Of a stretch of DNA of 64,000 nt, positions 46,705 through 55,272 are shown in pieces. The number at the start of each line of letters is the position of its first letter. Position 1 is the stretch's first letter. The notes under the pieces are model-generated. The model made no database searches. It had not been told where the DNA came from and worked only from the letters and a program-made list of their open reading frames with translations. Source of the DNA: Bacteroidaceae bacterium (GTDB lineage Bacteria; Bacteroidota; Bacteroidia; Bacteroidales; Bacteroidaceae); the NCBI GenBank assembly GCA_902362375.1, contig CABIVS010000017.1, positions 1-64,000 on the forward strand, read 5' to 3'. The translations under genes were made by a program, and so were the position numbers.

Positions 46705-47480
46705 TGGATACAGAAGATAAGTATAAGGTAGTTATCGTTGACGATGAACGTACAGCGATTGATGCTTTGCGCCGGGAATTGGAGCCCTATCGTGAATTTG
46801 AAGTAAAAGGAATCGCAGGGAATGGTGCAAAGGGTAAAAAGATGATTATGGAGTTGCATCCGGACTTATTGTTTCTTGATGTGGAACTTCCGGATACGTT
46901 GGGACTCAATCTATTAAGTGAAATAAGGGAAGATATTTTGTGGGATATGAAGGTCGTATTTTACACCTCTTATGACAAATACTTGCTTCAGGCGTTGCGT
47001 GAGTCGGCTTTCGACTTCCTGCTGAAGCCTTTTGAAGCGGAAGACCTGAAAGTAATTATAGACCGTTACCGGAAGGCTATGACCTCTACTTCGCTTCCTC
47101 TTTTGCCTTCTTTTGCTTCTTCTATTAGTGCATTGATGCCCCAGCAAGGCATGTTTATGATTAGCACAGTGACAGGTTTCAAGCTTTTGCGACTGGAGGA
47201 AATCGGCTTTTTTGAATATCTGAAAGACAAACGTCAATGGCAGGTGGTCTTGTTTAATCAAACTTGTCTGAATTTGAAGCGGAATACAAAAGCAGAAGAT
47301 ATTATCAGTTATTCACAAGCTTTCGTACAGATTAGCCAATCTGCTATTGTAAATGTTAATTATCTGGCAATGATTGATGGTAAATGCTGTCAACTCTATC
47401 CGCCTTTTCACGATAAGAATGATCTGATTATTTCCCGAAGTTATCTAAAAGAACTGCAAGAGCGTTTCTTCGTTTTGTAA
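46701..47480 (+). CDS. LytTR family DNA-binding response regulator
   Basis: The 259-residue protein has a receiver domain (VVIVDDERTAIDAL at about residues 9-22, phospho-Asp in LLFLDVELPD near residue 58, and LKPFEAEDL near 108). The C-terminal LytTR DNA-binding domain covers about residues 150-255 (FFEYLKDKRQWQV, FVQISQSAIVNVNYL). It overlaps the kinase gene by 4 bp, so the pair is translationally coupled. Target genes are unknown. Confidence 0.93.
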   Translation: MMDTEDKYKVVIVDDERTAIDALRRELEPYREFEVKGIAGNGAKGKKMIMELHPDLLFLDVELPDTLGLNLLSEIREDILWDMKVVFYTSYDKYLLQALRESAFDFLLKPFEAEDLKVIIDRYRKAMTSTSLPLLPSFASSISALMPQQGMFMISTVTGFKLLRLEEIGFFEYLKDKRQWQVVLFNQTCLNLKRNTKAEDIISYSQAFVQISQSAIVNVNYLAMIDGKCCQLYPPFHDKNDLIISRSYLKELQERFFVL

Positions 47481-47500
47481 TGTAGACCTCATATTATGAA

Positions 47501-47540
47501 ATACGCCACTTCTTCAGCAGAAGCGGCGTATCCTTTTGTT
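47501..47540 (+). terminator. Terminator after the two-component operon
   Basis: ATACGCCACTTCT (47501-47513) pairs with AGAAGCGGCGTAT (47519-47531) with one mismatch around a 5-nt loop, followed by CCTTTTGTT, 20 bp after the response regulator stop. Confidence 0.7.
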
Positions 47541-47568
47541 AGAATATTAGAATGAGAGAGAGTTTATG

Positions 47569-47964
47569 TTACATATTTGTATTATCCATCGTAACGGTCA
47601 TTTCGGGTACCAGTACGTAGGTTTGTTTTTTAGCGTTCCATTTATAATAATTCGTAGTAACGGTCTTGCCTTCATAAGTATAATTGATGCGTAGGTCTTT
47701 TTCCCATGCGTCCTTGCTATTGTTCCATTTCAAGGCTTCGCTTTCAATCATACGTTTGTTGTCATCGTACTTGTAGTTGTACTTCATGTAGTTGGCAAGT
47801 GTATTTCCGTCCATTTTGTAAACGGTTTGTCCCACTGTCATACCATTCTCCTCGATTGGATTATAAATCAATTGATTATCGTAGCTACGTGCAGAAGTAG
47901 CAAGCGATACAACAAGAAGAGCTGCAGATAAAACGAACATTTTTAAAGATACTTTTGCTTTCAT
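47569..47964 (-). CDS. DUF3836 family small exported protein
   Basis: The 131-residue protein has a signal peptide (MKAKVSLKMFVLSAALLVVS, cleaved near TSA-RS). The mature part is rich in short strands: YKYDDNKRMIESEALKWN, KDLRINYTYEGKTVTTNYY. This repeated x-Y-x-Y pattern matches DUF3836, a Bacteroides-restricted family of unknown role. It is convergent with the two-component operon. Confidence 0.8.
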   Translation of the reverse strand: MKAKVSLKMFVLSAALLVVSLATSARSYDNQLIYNPIEENGMTVGQTVYKMDGNTLANYMKYNYKYDDNKRMIESEALKWNNSKDAWEKDLRINYTYEGKTVTTNYYKWNAKKQTYVLVPEMTVTMDNTNM

Positions 47965-48354
47965 GGCTATTTAAGTTTTTGGGTTATACTTTCATTTGTC
48001 TACCAAATGCATTGGTTTTACGCTGCAAATCTACATATTAATTTGGTATTTATGCATTTTTGAAGATAAAAGATTGTCAAAATGTCAAGAATGGAGGTGG
48101 GTGATAACTAGCTTTTTGCCAATATTGGTGACAAAAAAATATCCGGCAGTCAATTTGCCGGATATAGAATGAATCACTTCGTCGAAAAAGGAATCTTTTT
48201 TCTAGCTTTCTGGATATGGAGTTAAATAATGTTATTACCCATACTTGCTTCTATTTTGTAAGGGAAGGCTTTGGATAAGATGGAGTCTCCCTATGTAATT
48301 AATGTCTAAAAGATAGCAATTCCTGATTGAGGTGGCCTTTATTCACTTGATGGT
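47965..48354. other. Intergenic region between DUF3836 and polA
   Basis: These 390 bp contain the promoter region of the DUF3836 gene and the polA terminator at 48132-48165. Apart from that hairpin I see no gene or repeat. Confidence 0.5.
48132..48165 (-). terminator. polA terminator
   Basis: ATATCCGGCA (48139-48148) pairs perfectly with TGCCGGATAT (48156-48165) around a 7-nt loop. The A run at 48133-48139 gives a T run after the stem on the reverse strand. It is ~190 bp after the polA stop. Confidence 0.75.
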
Positions 48355-51204
48355 TTAGTGTGCCTCAAGCCAATTTTTGCCCCATCCGCAATCTGCTTTC
48401 AAGGGGACGTGCATGCGGTATGCTTTCTCCATTTCTTCGATGACGATTTCTTCTACACGCTCTTTTTCATTGACAGGAACGCTGAAATTTAATTCGTCAT
48501 GCACTTGCAGGATCATTTTGGCTTGTATTCCTTCGGCCTGGAACCGTTGATAGATACGTGCCATTGCTACTTTTATAATATCTGCCGCACTTCCCTGAAT
48601 AGGGGCGTTGATGGCATTTCGTTCCGCATATCCGCGTACAACGGCATTCCGGGAGTTAATGTCCGGCAAGAAGCGCTTCCGATGGAAGATTGTTTCCACA
48701 TAGCCTTTTTCCTGGGCCACCTGAATACTTTTATCCATATATGCTTTCACTCCCGGATAAGTTTCAAAATAACCGTCGATTAACTCTTTGGCTTCTTTGC
48801 GGTCTACATTCATTCGTTCGGCAAGACCGAATACGGATATGCCATAGATGATACCGAAATTGGCAGTCTTGGCTTTACGGCGCATATCGGAGCCTACGTC
48901 TTTCAGGTCGATCTTATAAATTTTGGCAGCAGTGGCCGCATGAATATCGTGATTGCTAAGGAAAGCATCAATCATATTCTTATCCTCGCTAAGGTGTGCC
49001 ATGATGCGCAATTCGATTTGCGAATAGTCGGCAGAGAAGAAGAGGCAGCCTTCATCGGGGATGAAAGCCTTGCGGATTTCTTTTCCATTCTCGTCTCGGA
49101 TAGGAATATTTTGCAGGTTCGGATTGCTTGAACTAAGACGTCCCGTAGCGGTTACAGTCTGGTTGAAAGAGGTGTGCACCCTTCCTGTGCGTGGATTGAT
49201 AAGCTGGGGGAGTGCGTCGATATACGTGCCCAATAGCTTTTTCAGTCCGCGATGTTCCAGAATCTTTTCTACTACCGGATGTTTGTGCCGGAGGCTTTCG
49301 AGTACTTCTTCCGAGGTGACGTACTGGCCGGTCTTAGTCTTTTTTGCTTTCTCTATGATCTTCAGTTTGTCAAACAGTACCTCACCGACTTGCTTGGGCG
49401 AAGCGATGTTGAAAGTCTCACCGGCCAATTCGTAAATCTCTTTTTCGATTTGCTCCATCTGGGCGGTGAAATGGGCGGAGGACTGTTTCAGGGCCTCCGT
49501 ATCCAGCAATACCCCGTTCCGTTCTATATGAACCAATACGGGAACTAGCGGCATTTCTATATCATAGAACAAACGCTCTGCGTCATTCTCTTTCAGCTCT
49601 TTCTCCAATACGTTTTTCAGTTTCAGAGTTACGTCTGCATCTTCGCAGGCGTATAGATATACATCTTTCGGATCGAGATCGCGCATGTTTTTCTGATTCT
49701 TTCCTTTGGGACCTATCAGTTCGTCAATGTGGATAGTCTGATAGTGCAGGTAAATTTCCGCAAGATAATCCATGCCGTGACGAAGTTCCGGTTGAAGAAC
49801 ATAATGAGCGATCATCGTATCGAAAAGCGGACCTTTTACTGTTGCGCCATAATTTTGAAGAACAATCATGTCGTACTTGATATTTTGTCCGACTTTCAAC
49901 GAATTCTCATTTTCGAAGACCGGACGGAATTCATTTACGATTTTTAACGCTTCGTCTTGATCCGATGGTACGGGAACATAAAAAGCTTCGTTTTCTGCAA
50001 TCGAAAAGCTCATTCCGACTAATTCGGCATCCATTGGTTCGGTTCCGGTGGTTTCCGTATCTAACGAGAGAATTTTCGATGTAAGTAACTTTTGAATAAT
50101 TTCCTGTCTTTTCTCCTCTGTATCAATGAGTTGGTAGTTGTGAGTGAGCGATTCTAACGTCTCTAGGTTCGATTTTTTTGCTTCACCCGGTTCATCGGGC
50201 GTGAAATTCGCAAATAAATCGCCTTGCATTCCGCCTCCTTCTTCGGGAAAAAGTGGAAGAGGAGAGGGGGCGCTTTTTCCAGTGGTAACTTTGCTTCCGG
50301 TGGCGGAGGTTATTCCGTTTCCGGAAATATCTTTTTTGAGTACCCGGTCAATGAGCGTTCTAAATTCTAATTCCTCGAAAATGCTACGGAGTGAATTTTC
50401 GTCTGCCTCTTCACGGACAAGAGAATCCATCTCAAGTTGGATGGGGACATCGATTTTAATGGTGGCGAGAAATTTCGAGAACGTAATCATTTCCCGGTTA
50501 GTTTCCACTTTTGTTTTCAATGCTCCTTTCAGTTGGTCGGTATGTTCCAATAGATTCTCGATACTTCCGAATTCGGAGATCAGTTTTTGAGCAGTCTTTT
50601 CTCCTACTCCGGGACATCCGGGGATGTTATCCGAAGAGTCGCCCATTAGTCCGAGCATATCGATCACCTGTGCCGGAGACTGAATGTCAAACTTGGCTTT
50701 CACTTCCTCAACGCCCATCACTTCGAAACCTCCTGTGTGTTTGGGGCGATACATAAATACTTTGTCACTTACCAGCTGCCCGTAATCTTTGTCGGGAGTC
50801 ATCATATAGGTAGTGATACCCTGACGACCGGCTTCGGTAGCGAGCGTACCTATCACGTCATCGGCTTCGTAGCCTGCCACTTCCAGAATAGGGATGCGGT
50901 AGGCACGTATAATATCCTTTATAATAGGTACGGAAAGACGGATTGCCTCCGGAGTTTCTTCGCGTTGTGCTTTATATTGTTCAAAAGCTTCGTGGCGGAA
51001 GGTGGGACCTGCGGGGTCGAAGGCTACTCCTATATGAGTGGGATTCTCTTTTTTCAGCACTTCTTCGAGGGTGTTCACAAAACCCAGTATGGCTGAAGTG
51101 TTGAATCCTTTGGAATTGATTCTTGGGTTTTTAATAAAGGCGTAATACGCCCGATATATTAATGCATAAGCGTCTAAAAGAAATAATTTATTACCTGAAT
51201 CCAT
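48355..51204 (-). CDS. polA: DNA polymerase I
   Basis: I choose the ATG at 51202-51204 (MDSGNKLFLLDAYALIYRAY), giving 949 residues; the longer frame adds an unlikely leader. The three domains are in order: 5'-3' exonuclease (about residues 1-290, GYEADDVIGTLA, GDSSDNIPGCPGVGEKTA), 3'-5' exonuclease (about 345-535, LSLDTETTGTEP, so the proofreading residues are kept), and polymerase (SADYSQIELRIMAH, RRKAKTANFGIIYG, LQVHDELNF). It replaces RNA primers and fills repair gaps. Start is divergent from the polyprenyl synthase gene. Confidence 0.97.
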   Translation of the reverse strand: MDSGNKLFLLDAYALIYRAYYAFIKNPRINSKGFNTSAILGFVNTLEEVLKKENPTHIGVAFDPAGPTFRHEAFEQYKAQREETPEAIRLSVPIIKDIIRAYRIPILEVAGYEADDVIGTLATEAGRQGITTYMMTPDKDYGQLVSDKVFMYRPKHTGGFEVMGVEEVKAKFDIQSPAQVIDMLGLMGDSSDNIPGCPGVGEKTAQKLISEFGSIENLLEHTDQLKGALKTKVETNREMITFSKFLATIKIDVPIQLEMDSLVREEADENSLRSIFEELEFRTLIDRVLKKDISGNGITSATGSKVTTGKSAPSPLPLFPEEGGGMQGDLFANFTPDEPGEAKKSNLETLESLTHNYQLIDTEEKRQEIIQKLLTSKILSLDTETTGTEPMDAELVGMSFSIAENEAFYVPVPSDQDEALKIVNEFRPVFENENSLKVGQNIKYDMIVLQNYGATVKGPLFDTMIAHYVLQPELRHGMDYLAEIYLHYQTIHIDELIGPKGKNQKNMRDLDPKDVYLYACEDADVTLKLKNVLEKELKENDAERLFYDIEMPLVPVLVHIERNGVLLDTEALKQSSAHFTAQMEQIEKEIYELAGETFNIASPKQVGEVLFDKLKIIEKAKKTKTGQYVTSEEVLESLRHKHPVVEKILEHRGLKKLLGTYIDALPQLINPRTGRVHTSFNQTVTATGRLSSSNPNLQNIPIRDENGKEIRKAFIPDEGCLFFSADYSQIELRIMAHLSEDKNMIDAFLSNHDIHAATAAKIYKIDLKDVGSDMRRKAKTANFGIIYGISVFGLAERMNVDRKEAKELIDGYFETYPGVKAYMDKSIQVAQEKGYVETIFHRKRFLPDINSRNAVVRGYAERNAINAPIQGSAADIIKVAMARIYQRFQAEGIQAKMILQVHDELNFSVPVNEKERVEEIVIEEMEKAYRMHVPLKADCGWGKNWLEAH

Positions 51205-51265
51205 AGATTTAATTAATTTTTCATGGTAAAAGTACAAAAAAATACGGTATTAAGCGTTTTATTAT

Positions 51266-51273
51266 TACTTTTG
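51266..51273 (+). promoter_or_regulatory. Probable promoter -7 element of the polyprenyl synthase gene
   Basis: TACTTTTG fits the Bacteroides -7 consensus and lies 20 bp before the start codon, which would leave a very short leader. No clear -33 element is seen. Confidence 0.4.
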
Positions 51274-51292
51274 TGCTCAAATTGTGTAATAA

Positions 51293-52267
51293 ATGGACAG
51301 CATCTCACTTATCAGAACTCCGATTGAAGCGGAACTGGGCGACTTCAAAGAACTTTTTGATAGTTCTCTCTCCAGTTCAAATGCATTGCTCGATAGCGTC
51401 GTATCTCACATACGGCAGAGGAATGGTAAGATGATGCGGCCTATTCTTGTTTTGCTCGTGGCACGCCTTTATGGCGCTATATGTCCTTCCACTCTTCACG
51501 CGGCTGTTTCGCTGGAACTCCTTCATACGGCCAGCCTGGTACATGATGACGTAGTGGATGAAAGCACCGAACGCCGTGGACAGCTCTCGGTAAATGCAAT
51601 CTTTAATAATAAAGTGGCCGTGTTGACGGGTGACTATTTATTGGCAACCAGCCTCGTACATGCTGAATTGACAAACAGCCATCGTATTATTCAGCTGGTG
51701 TCCACTCTTGGACAGGATCTTGCTGACGGTGAGTTGCTTCAGCTTTCAAATGTAAGTAATCACAGTTTCTCCGAGGAAGTCTATTTTGATGTAATCCGCA
51801 AGAAAACTGCTGCTCTTTTTGCTGCCTGCACAAAGGCTGCCGCTTTCTCGGTGGGTGTGGGTGAGGGGGAAGCTGAACTTGCCCGTTTGCTGGGCGAATA
51901 TATTGGTATCTGTTTCCAGATAAAGGATGATATTTTCGATTACTTTGATAATAGGGAGATTGGTAAACCTACGGGTAATGATATGCTTGAAGGTAAACTG
52001 ACATTGCCCGCTTTGTATGTGCTGAATACGACGAAAAACGAGGAAGCGCAAGAAATTGCAATCAAAGTAAAGGAGGGGACGGCTACTCTCGATGAAATAG
52101 CTTATTTGATTTCGTTTATTAAAGAAAACGGAGGAATTGAATATGCGGTTCAGACTATGAATGGCTATAAACAAAAAGCTTTCAATCTATTGGCTTCTTT
52201 GCCGGATTCCGATGTCTGTGCAGCTCTCCGGTCTTATCTGGATTATGTAGTAGACCGCGAAAAATAA
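51293..52267 (+). CDS. Polyprenyl (all-trans) diphosphate synthase
   Basis: The 324-residue enzyme of the IspA/IspB family elongates prenyl diphosphates. The first Asp-rich motif is SLVHDDVVDESTERRG (about residues 80-95) and the second is IKDDIFDYFDN (about 209-219); GKMMRPILVLLVARLYG and LTGDYLLATSL also match. In Bacteroides this type probably makes the side chain of menaquinone; the chain length cannot be read with certainty. Its stop codon directly abuts the stop codon of the convergent DUF1266 gene. Confidence 0.92.
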   Translation: MDSISLIRTPIEAELGDFKELFDSSLSSSNALLDSVVSHIRQRNGKMMRPILVLLVARLYGAICPSTLHAAVSLELLHTASLVHDDVVDESTERRGQLSVNAIFNNKVAVLTGDYLLATSLVHAELTNSHRIIQLVSTLGQDLADGELLQLSNVSNHSFSEEVYFDVIRKKTAALFAACTKAAAFSVGVGEGEAELARLLGEYIGICFQIKDDIFDYFDNREIGKPTGNDMLEGKLTLPALYVLNTTKNEEAQEIAIKVKEGTATLDEIAYLISFIKENGGIEYAVQTMNGYKQKAFNLLASLPDSDVCAALRSYLDYVVDREK

Positions 52268-52948
52268 TTACTTCCTGTACTTTCCCAGGAGTGAATAGCA
52301 TAATAACAACCGGTCCCAATCTTCTATCTTTTCCGATTTCATCGCTTTTCCTAAAAGGAAACTCTTGTCTATTTCTTCCGCTGTATGAAGATCTAAAGAA
52401 CATAATTTGTCGGCTTGTTCTATGTAGTCCCAGGCTTTCTCTTTGGTGATGTGACCACATGCTTGGGAGGCGCGTGCCAAGTTCACAAGCAGTCCCATAT
52501 CCCATCCGATAATGCCTTTTTCCAAGTCATTTATCCATATAATCGGGTCCCTTCTTTCCTCTGTATATTTCACGAATTTGTATAGATTCTTTCCTTGACG
52601 GATGAAACGTTCCACCCCGAAAAAACGCTTTTGAATGATGTTTTCGAACTCGTTGATGTTCTCTGTAGAGAGTAAATAGGGGAGCATAATCTGGTAGGAG
52701 ACTCTGTCGCCTTCGTTGATAAGGAATTGGAATAGTCCGGTGACGGACTCATTGTCGGTGCAGTGAAACTCTTCTGCCAGCAGTTTGGATAGCTTTAGCG
52801 GATGGATTCCGGTCTCCATAGAGTTGAGATAGAAGCCTTGCAGTCCGGCTTCCATATAACCGATGCGTAACCCCTTCTTTTTCTCTGTTCCGAGGATGAG
52901 GTTCAGAGGGTTGTGATTGAATCTTAAGGTTTTCGTATATGCGTCCAT
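52268..52948 (-). CDS. DUF1266 domain-containing protein
   Basis: I choose the ATG at 52946-52948 (MDAYTKTLRFNHNPLNLILG), giving 226 residues; the open frame upstream to 53119 is not protein-like. The C-terminal half carries the DUF1266 pattern GIIGWDMGLLVNLARASQA followed by GHITKEKAWDYIEQA. The family is cytoplasmic and of unknown function. It is convergent with the polyprenyl synthase gene, with zero bases between the two stop codons. Confidence 0.8.
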   Translation of the reverse strand: MDAYTKTLRFNHNPLNLILGTEKKKGLRIGYMEAGLQGFYLNSMETGIHPLKLSKLLAEEFHCTDNESVTGLFQFLINEGDRVSYQIMLPYLLSTENINEFENIIQKRFFGVERFIRQGKNLYKFVKYTEERRDPIIWINDLEKGIIGWDMGLLVNLARASQACGHITKEKAWDYIEQADKLCSLDLHTAEEIDKSFLLGKAMKSEKIEDWDRLLLCYSLLGKYRK

Positions 52949-53343
52949 CCTAATACCTTCATAAGGCTCATGAAAAGCGTGAGAACTGTTGCCATGTATT
53001 TTCCTGAGGCTTCGGCAAGCCGTTATGAATATACAAGCAACAGTCCCACGCTCCATTCGATATATAACAAAAGTATATACATGAAGGTGCGTGAGACCCG
53101 TTTGCTTATTACCATTCATAACTTTGAATTTTGCCGAATTCCAGGAATTGGTAATAAATGAAACGTTCTCTAATATAACTAATTAGCTATATTTTCATCG
53201 CTAAACCTTTTACAAAGATAAGTATTTTTCTGAATTCTCCTGTAACTATCTTTAGATTTTCTTAAATAAAAAATACCGCGTCGGTTCCCGGAGTACGGGA
53301 ATCGCACGGTAAGGCGTATTTGATTGCTAATGTAGCCTTTAAC
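52949..53343. other. Intergenic region between DUF1266 and deoC
   Basis: These 395 bp hold the upstream region of the DUF1266 gene and the deoC terminator at 53267-53319. I see no further gene. Confidence 0.5.
53267..53319 (-). terminator. deoC terminator
   Basis: A central stem TTCCCG/CGGGAA (53285-53290 and 53296-53301) is extended by imperfect pairing of ATACCG with CGGTAAGGCGTAT. The A run at 53267-53273 gives a T run on the reverse strand, 25-75 bp after the deoC stop. Confidence 0.65.
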
Positions 53344-54246
53344 TTAGAAGAACTTGATTTCTTCTCCTTTGATGTCAGAAAGAAGGAGGTTGGCTAAACG
53401 GCTGGTTCCCAAACGGAACAGTTGATTATCCAGCCATTCTTCACCCAATAGTTCTTTTACGATTGTGTAGTAAATAATCGCATCATTAACGGTATTGATG
53501 CCACCTGCCGGTTTGAATCCAATCTTGATTCCGGTCTTCTGGTGGTATTCTTTGATGGCTTCACACATCACGTAAGCGGCTTCCGGAGTAGCGGCAGGCT
53601 GTTGCTTACCGGTGGAAGTCTTGATGAAATCTGCGCCCGAATACATGGATAGGATAGAAGCTTTCTTGATGTTGGAAGCGCTCTTTAGTGCACCTGTTTC
53701 GAGGATCACTTTGAGATGACGTTCCTTGCAAACTTCCTTTAATTCCTGTATTTCTTCACACATTCCTTCGTAGTCTCCGCTTAGGAACTTGCCGATGGAA
53801 ATGACAATGTCTATTTCATCTGCACCTTCTGCGATTGCTAATGCTGTTTCTGCCACTTTTACTTCAATGAATGTCTGTGAAGAGGGGAAACCTCCTGATA
53901 CACAGGCTATATTGACTCCGTCTACCTCCAGCGTATTCTTAACGATGGCTGCGAAATTGGGGTATACACAGATTGCTGCAACATTTTTCAGATCAGGATA
54001 TTCGTCGTCAAACTGATTGACTTTTTCGGTAAAGTGCATCACACTTTTGTCACTGTCTGTGCTATTCAAAGTAGTCAGGTCAATACAGTTGAACAGGAAC
54101 TTCTTAACGTCTTCCGTGTTGTTTTCCGGCACTTTTTTCTCAATCAATTCAGCTACGCGAGCTTGAATATCTGCATCGCTCAGATTGGTATTATACTTTG
54201 CCAATGCGGCATTGTACTTGTTGGGCTGTGAGTTATTCTCTTCCAT
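53344..54246 (-). CDS. deoC: Deoxyribose-phosphate aldolase DeoC
   Basis: The 300-residue class I aldolase splits 2-deoxyribose 5-phosphate into glyceraldehyde 3-phosphate and acetaldehyde. The Schiff-base lysine is in GADFIKTSTGK (near residue 200), with AICVYPNFA, EIDIVISIGKFLSGDY and VILETGAL upstream and GIKIGFKPAGGINT carrying the second lysine. It is ~40-80 residues longer than the bacterial short form. Its start overlaps the end of the MazG-like gene by 14 bp. Confidence 0.96.
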   Translation of the reverse strand: MEENNSQPNKYNAALAKYNTNLSDADIQARVAELIEKKVPENNTEDVKKFLFNCIDLTTLNSTDSDKSVMHFTEKVNQFDDEYPDLKNVAAICVYPNFAAIVKNTLEVDGVNIACVSGGFPSSQTFIEVKVAETALAIAEGADEIDIVISIGKFLSGDYEGMCEEIQELKEVCKERHLKVILETGALKSASNIKKASILSMYSGADFIKTSTGKQQPAATPEAAYVMCEAIKEYHQKTGIKIGFKPAGGINTVNDAIIYYTIVKELLGEEWLDNQLFRLGTSRLANLLLSDIKGEEIKFF

Positions 54247-54571
54247 GATCTTTCAGTTTTGGGTTGTTGATATGTCTTTTATTATCTCGTTTCGTTTTCT
54301 TTTCCATGCTTTTCCGGAAAGCAGTGGTTATGTCTACACCTGTCTGGTTGGCAATGCAGAGAAGAACCCATAAAACGTCTGCTATTTCTTCATCTATATT
54401 GTCTTTCTCTCCCTCTTTAAAGGACTGATCTCCATATTTGCGGGCCATGACACGCGCCAGTTCTCCTACTTCTTCCGTCAGAACTGCCATATTGGTCAAC
54501 TCGCTGAAGTAGCGGACACCGTATGTTTTCACCCATTGGTCCACTTGTTTCTGTGCTTCTTCCAGAGTCAT
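54233..54571 (-). CDS. MazG-like nucleotide pyrophosphohydrolase
   Basis: The 112-residue protein shows the all-alpha NTP pyrophosphatase pattern: NMAVLTEEVGELARVMARKYG and the Mg-binding ExxxD-type helix NIDEEIADVLWVLLCIANQTG. Stand-alone short MazG-like proteins hydrolyse non-canonical or excess nucleoside triphosphates. It overlaps deoC by 14 bp and lies 19 bp after dtd, so it belongs to the dtd-mazG-deoC unit. Confidence 0.88.
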   Translation of the reverse strand: MTLEEAQKQVDQWVKTYGVRYFSELTNMAVLTEEVGELARVMARKYGDQSFKEGEKDNIDEEIADVLWVLLCIANQTGVDITTAFRKSMEKKTKRDNKRHINNPKLKDHGRE

Positions 54572-54590
54572 AATTGTTGATGGTTGGTTA

Positions 54591-55043
54591 TTATTCTTTG
54601 TTTTTTGTATCCATGCATATAGTAACGGGGCCGTCGTTTAAAAGTTCAACTTTCATGTCTGCCCCAAAGGTGCCTGTGCCTATTTCTTTTCCCAATGCGC
54701 CGCTTAAATCTTTGCAGAATTGTTCGTAGAGTGGGATAGAGACATCCGGTTTGGCGGCTTTGATATAGGAGGGGCGATTTCCCTTCTTGGTAGAAGCGTG
54801 TAACGTGAACTGGCTGATAACCAGAATCTCGCCTCCATCTTCTAAAATAGATTTGTTCATTACACCATTCTCATCATCGAAGATACGTAGATTTACAATC
54901 TTCTTGCAAAGCCAGTCGATGTCTTCCTGTCCATCCGCTTCTTCAATGCCGACTAATATCAGCATTCCTTTCCCAATGGACGACTTACAGTATCCTTCAA
55001 TGGTTACTGACGCATGGCTTACCCGTTGTATGACTATTCTCAT
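54591..55043 (-). CDS. dtd: D-aminoacyl-tRNA deacylase Dtd
   Basis: The 150-residue enzyme removes D-amino acids (and glycine) mischarged on tRNA. Both hallmark motifs are intact: SQFTL in EILVISQFTLHAST (about residues 75-88) and GPVT in LLNDGPVTICMDT (about 133-145). MRIVIQRVSHASVTIEG is the typical start. It is the first gene of a three-gene unit with the MazG-like gene and deoC. Confidence 0.96.
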   Translation of the reverse strand: MRIVIQRVSHASVTIEGYCKSSIGKGMLILVGIEEADGQEDIDWLCKKIVNLRIFDDENGVMNKSILEDGGEILVISQFTLHASTKKGNRPSYIKAAKPDVSIPLYEQFCKDLSGALGKEIGTGTFGADMKVELLNDGPVTICMDTKNKE

Positions 55044-55163
55044 TGTTATTTATTCTATTTCATGATTAGGAAAGGCAAATTTACAAAATTCAGAAGAGAA
55101 AACGGTGTGTTGGTGGGAAAATATTATAAGGCTTTGCCGAAAGCGTTAATGATTTATTATTGG

Positions 55164-55229
55164 GGCACGGATTACACGGATAACACGGTTTTTTAGTAAT
55201 TCAACCGTGAAATCCGTGTAATCCGTGCC
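55164..55229. repeat. REP-like inverted repeat (27-bp arms) downstream of uvrC
   Basis: The arm 55164-55190 (starting GGCACGGATTACACGGAT) pairs with 55203-55229 around a 12-nt loop with only two mismatches. The core GGATTACACGGAT recurs within each arm. It lies between dtd and uvrC, 43 bp after the uvrC stop. Confidence 0.85.
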
Positions 55230-55272
55230 TAAAAGTGATAGAAAGATAACAAGCCTACTCCCCAACTTCTTA

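Noticed and set aside
52949..53119. N-terminal extension of the DUF1266 protein
   Set aside because: The frame is open but the translation is not protein-like; the ATG at 52946-52948 opens the conserved part.
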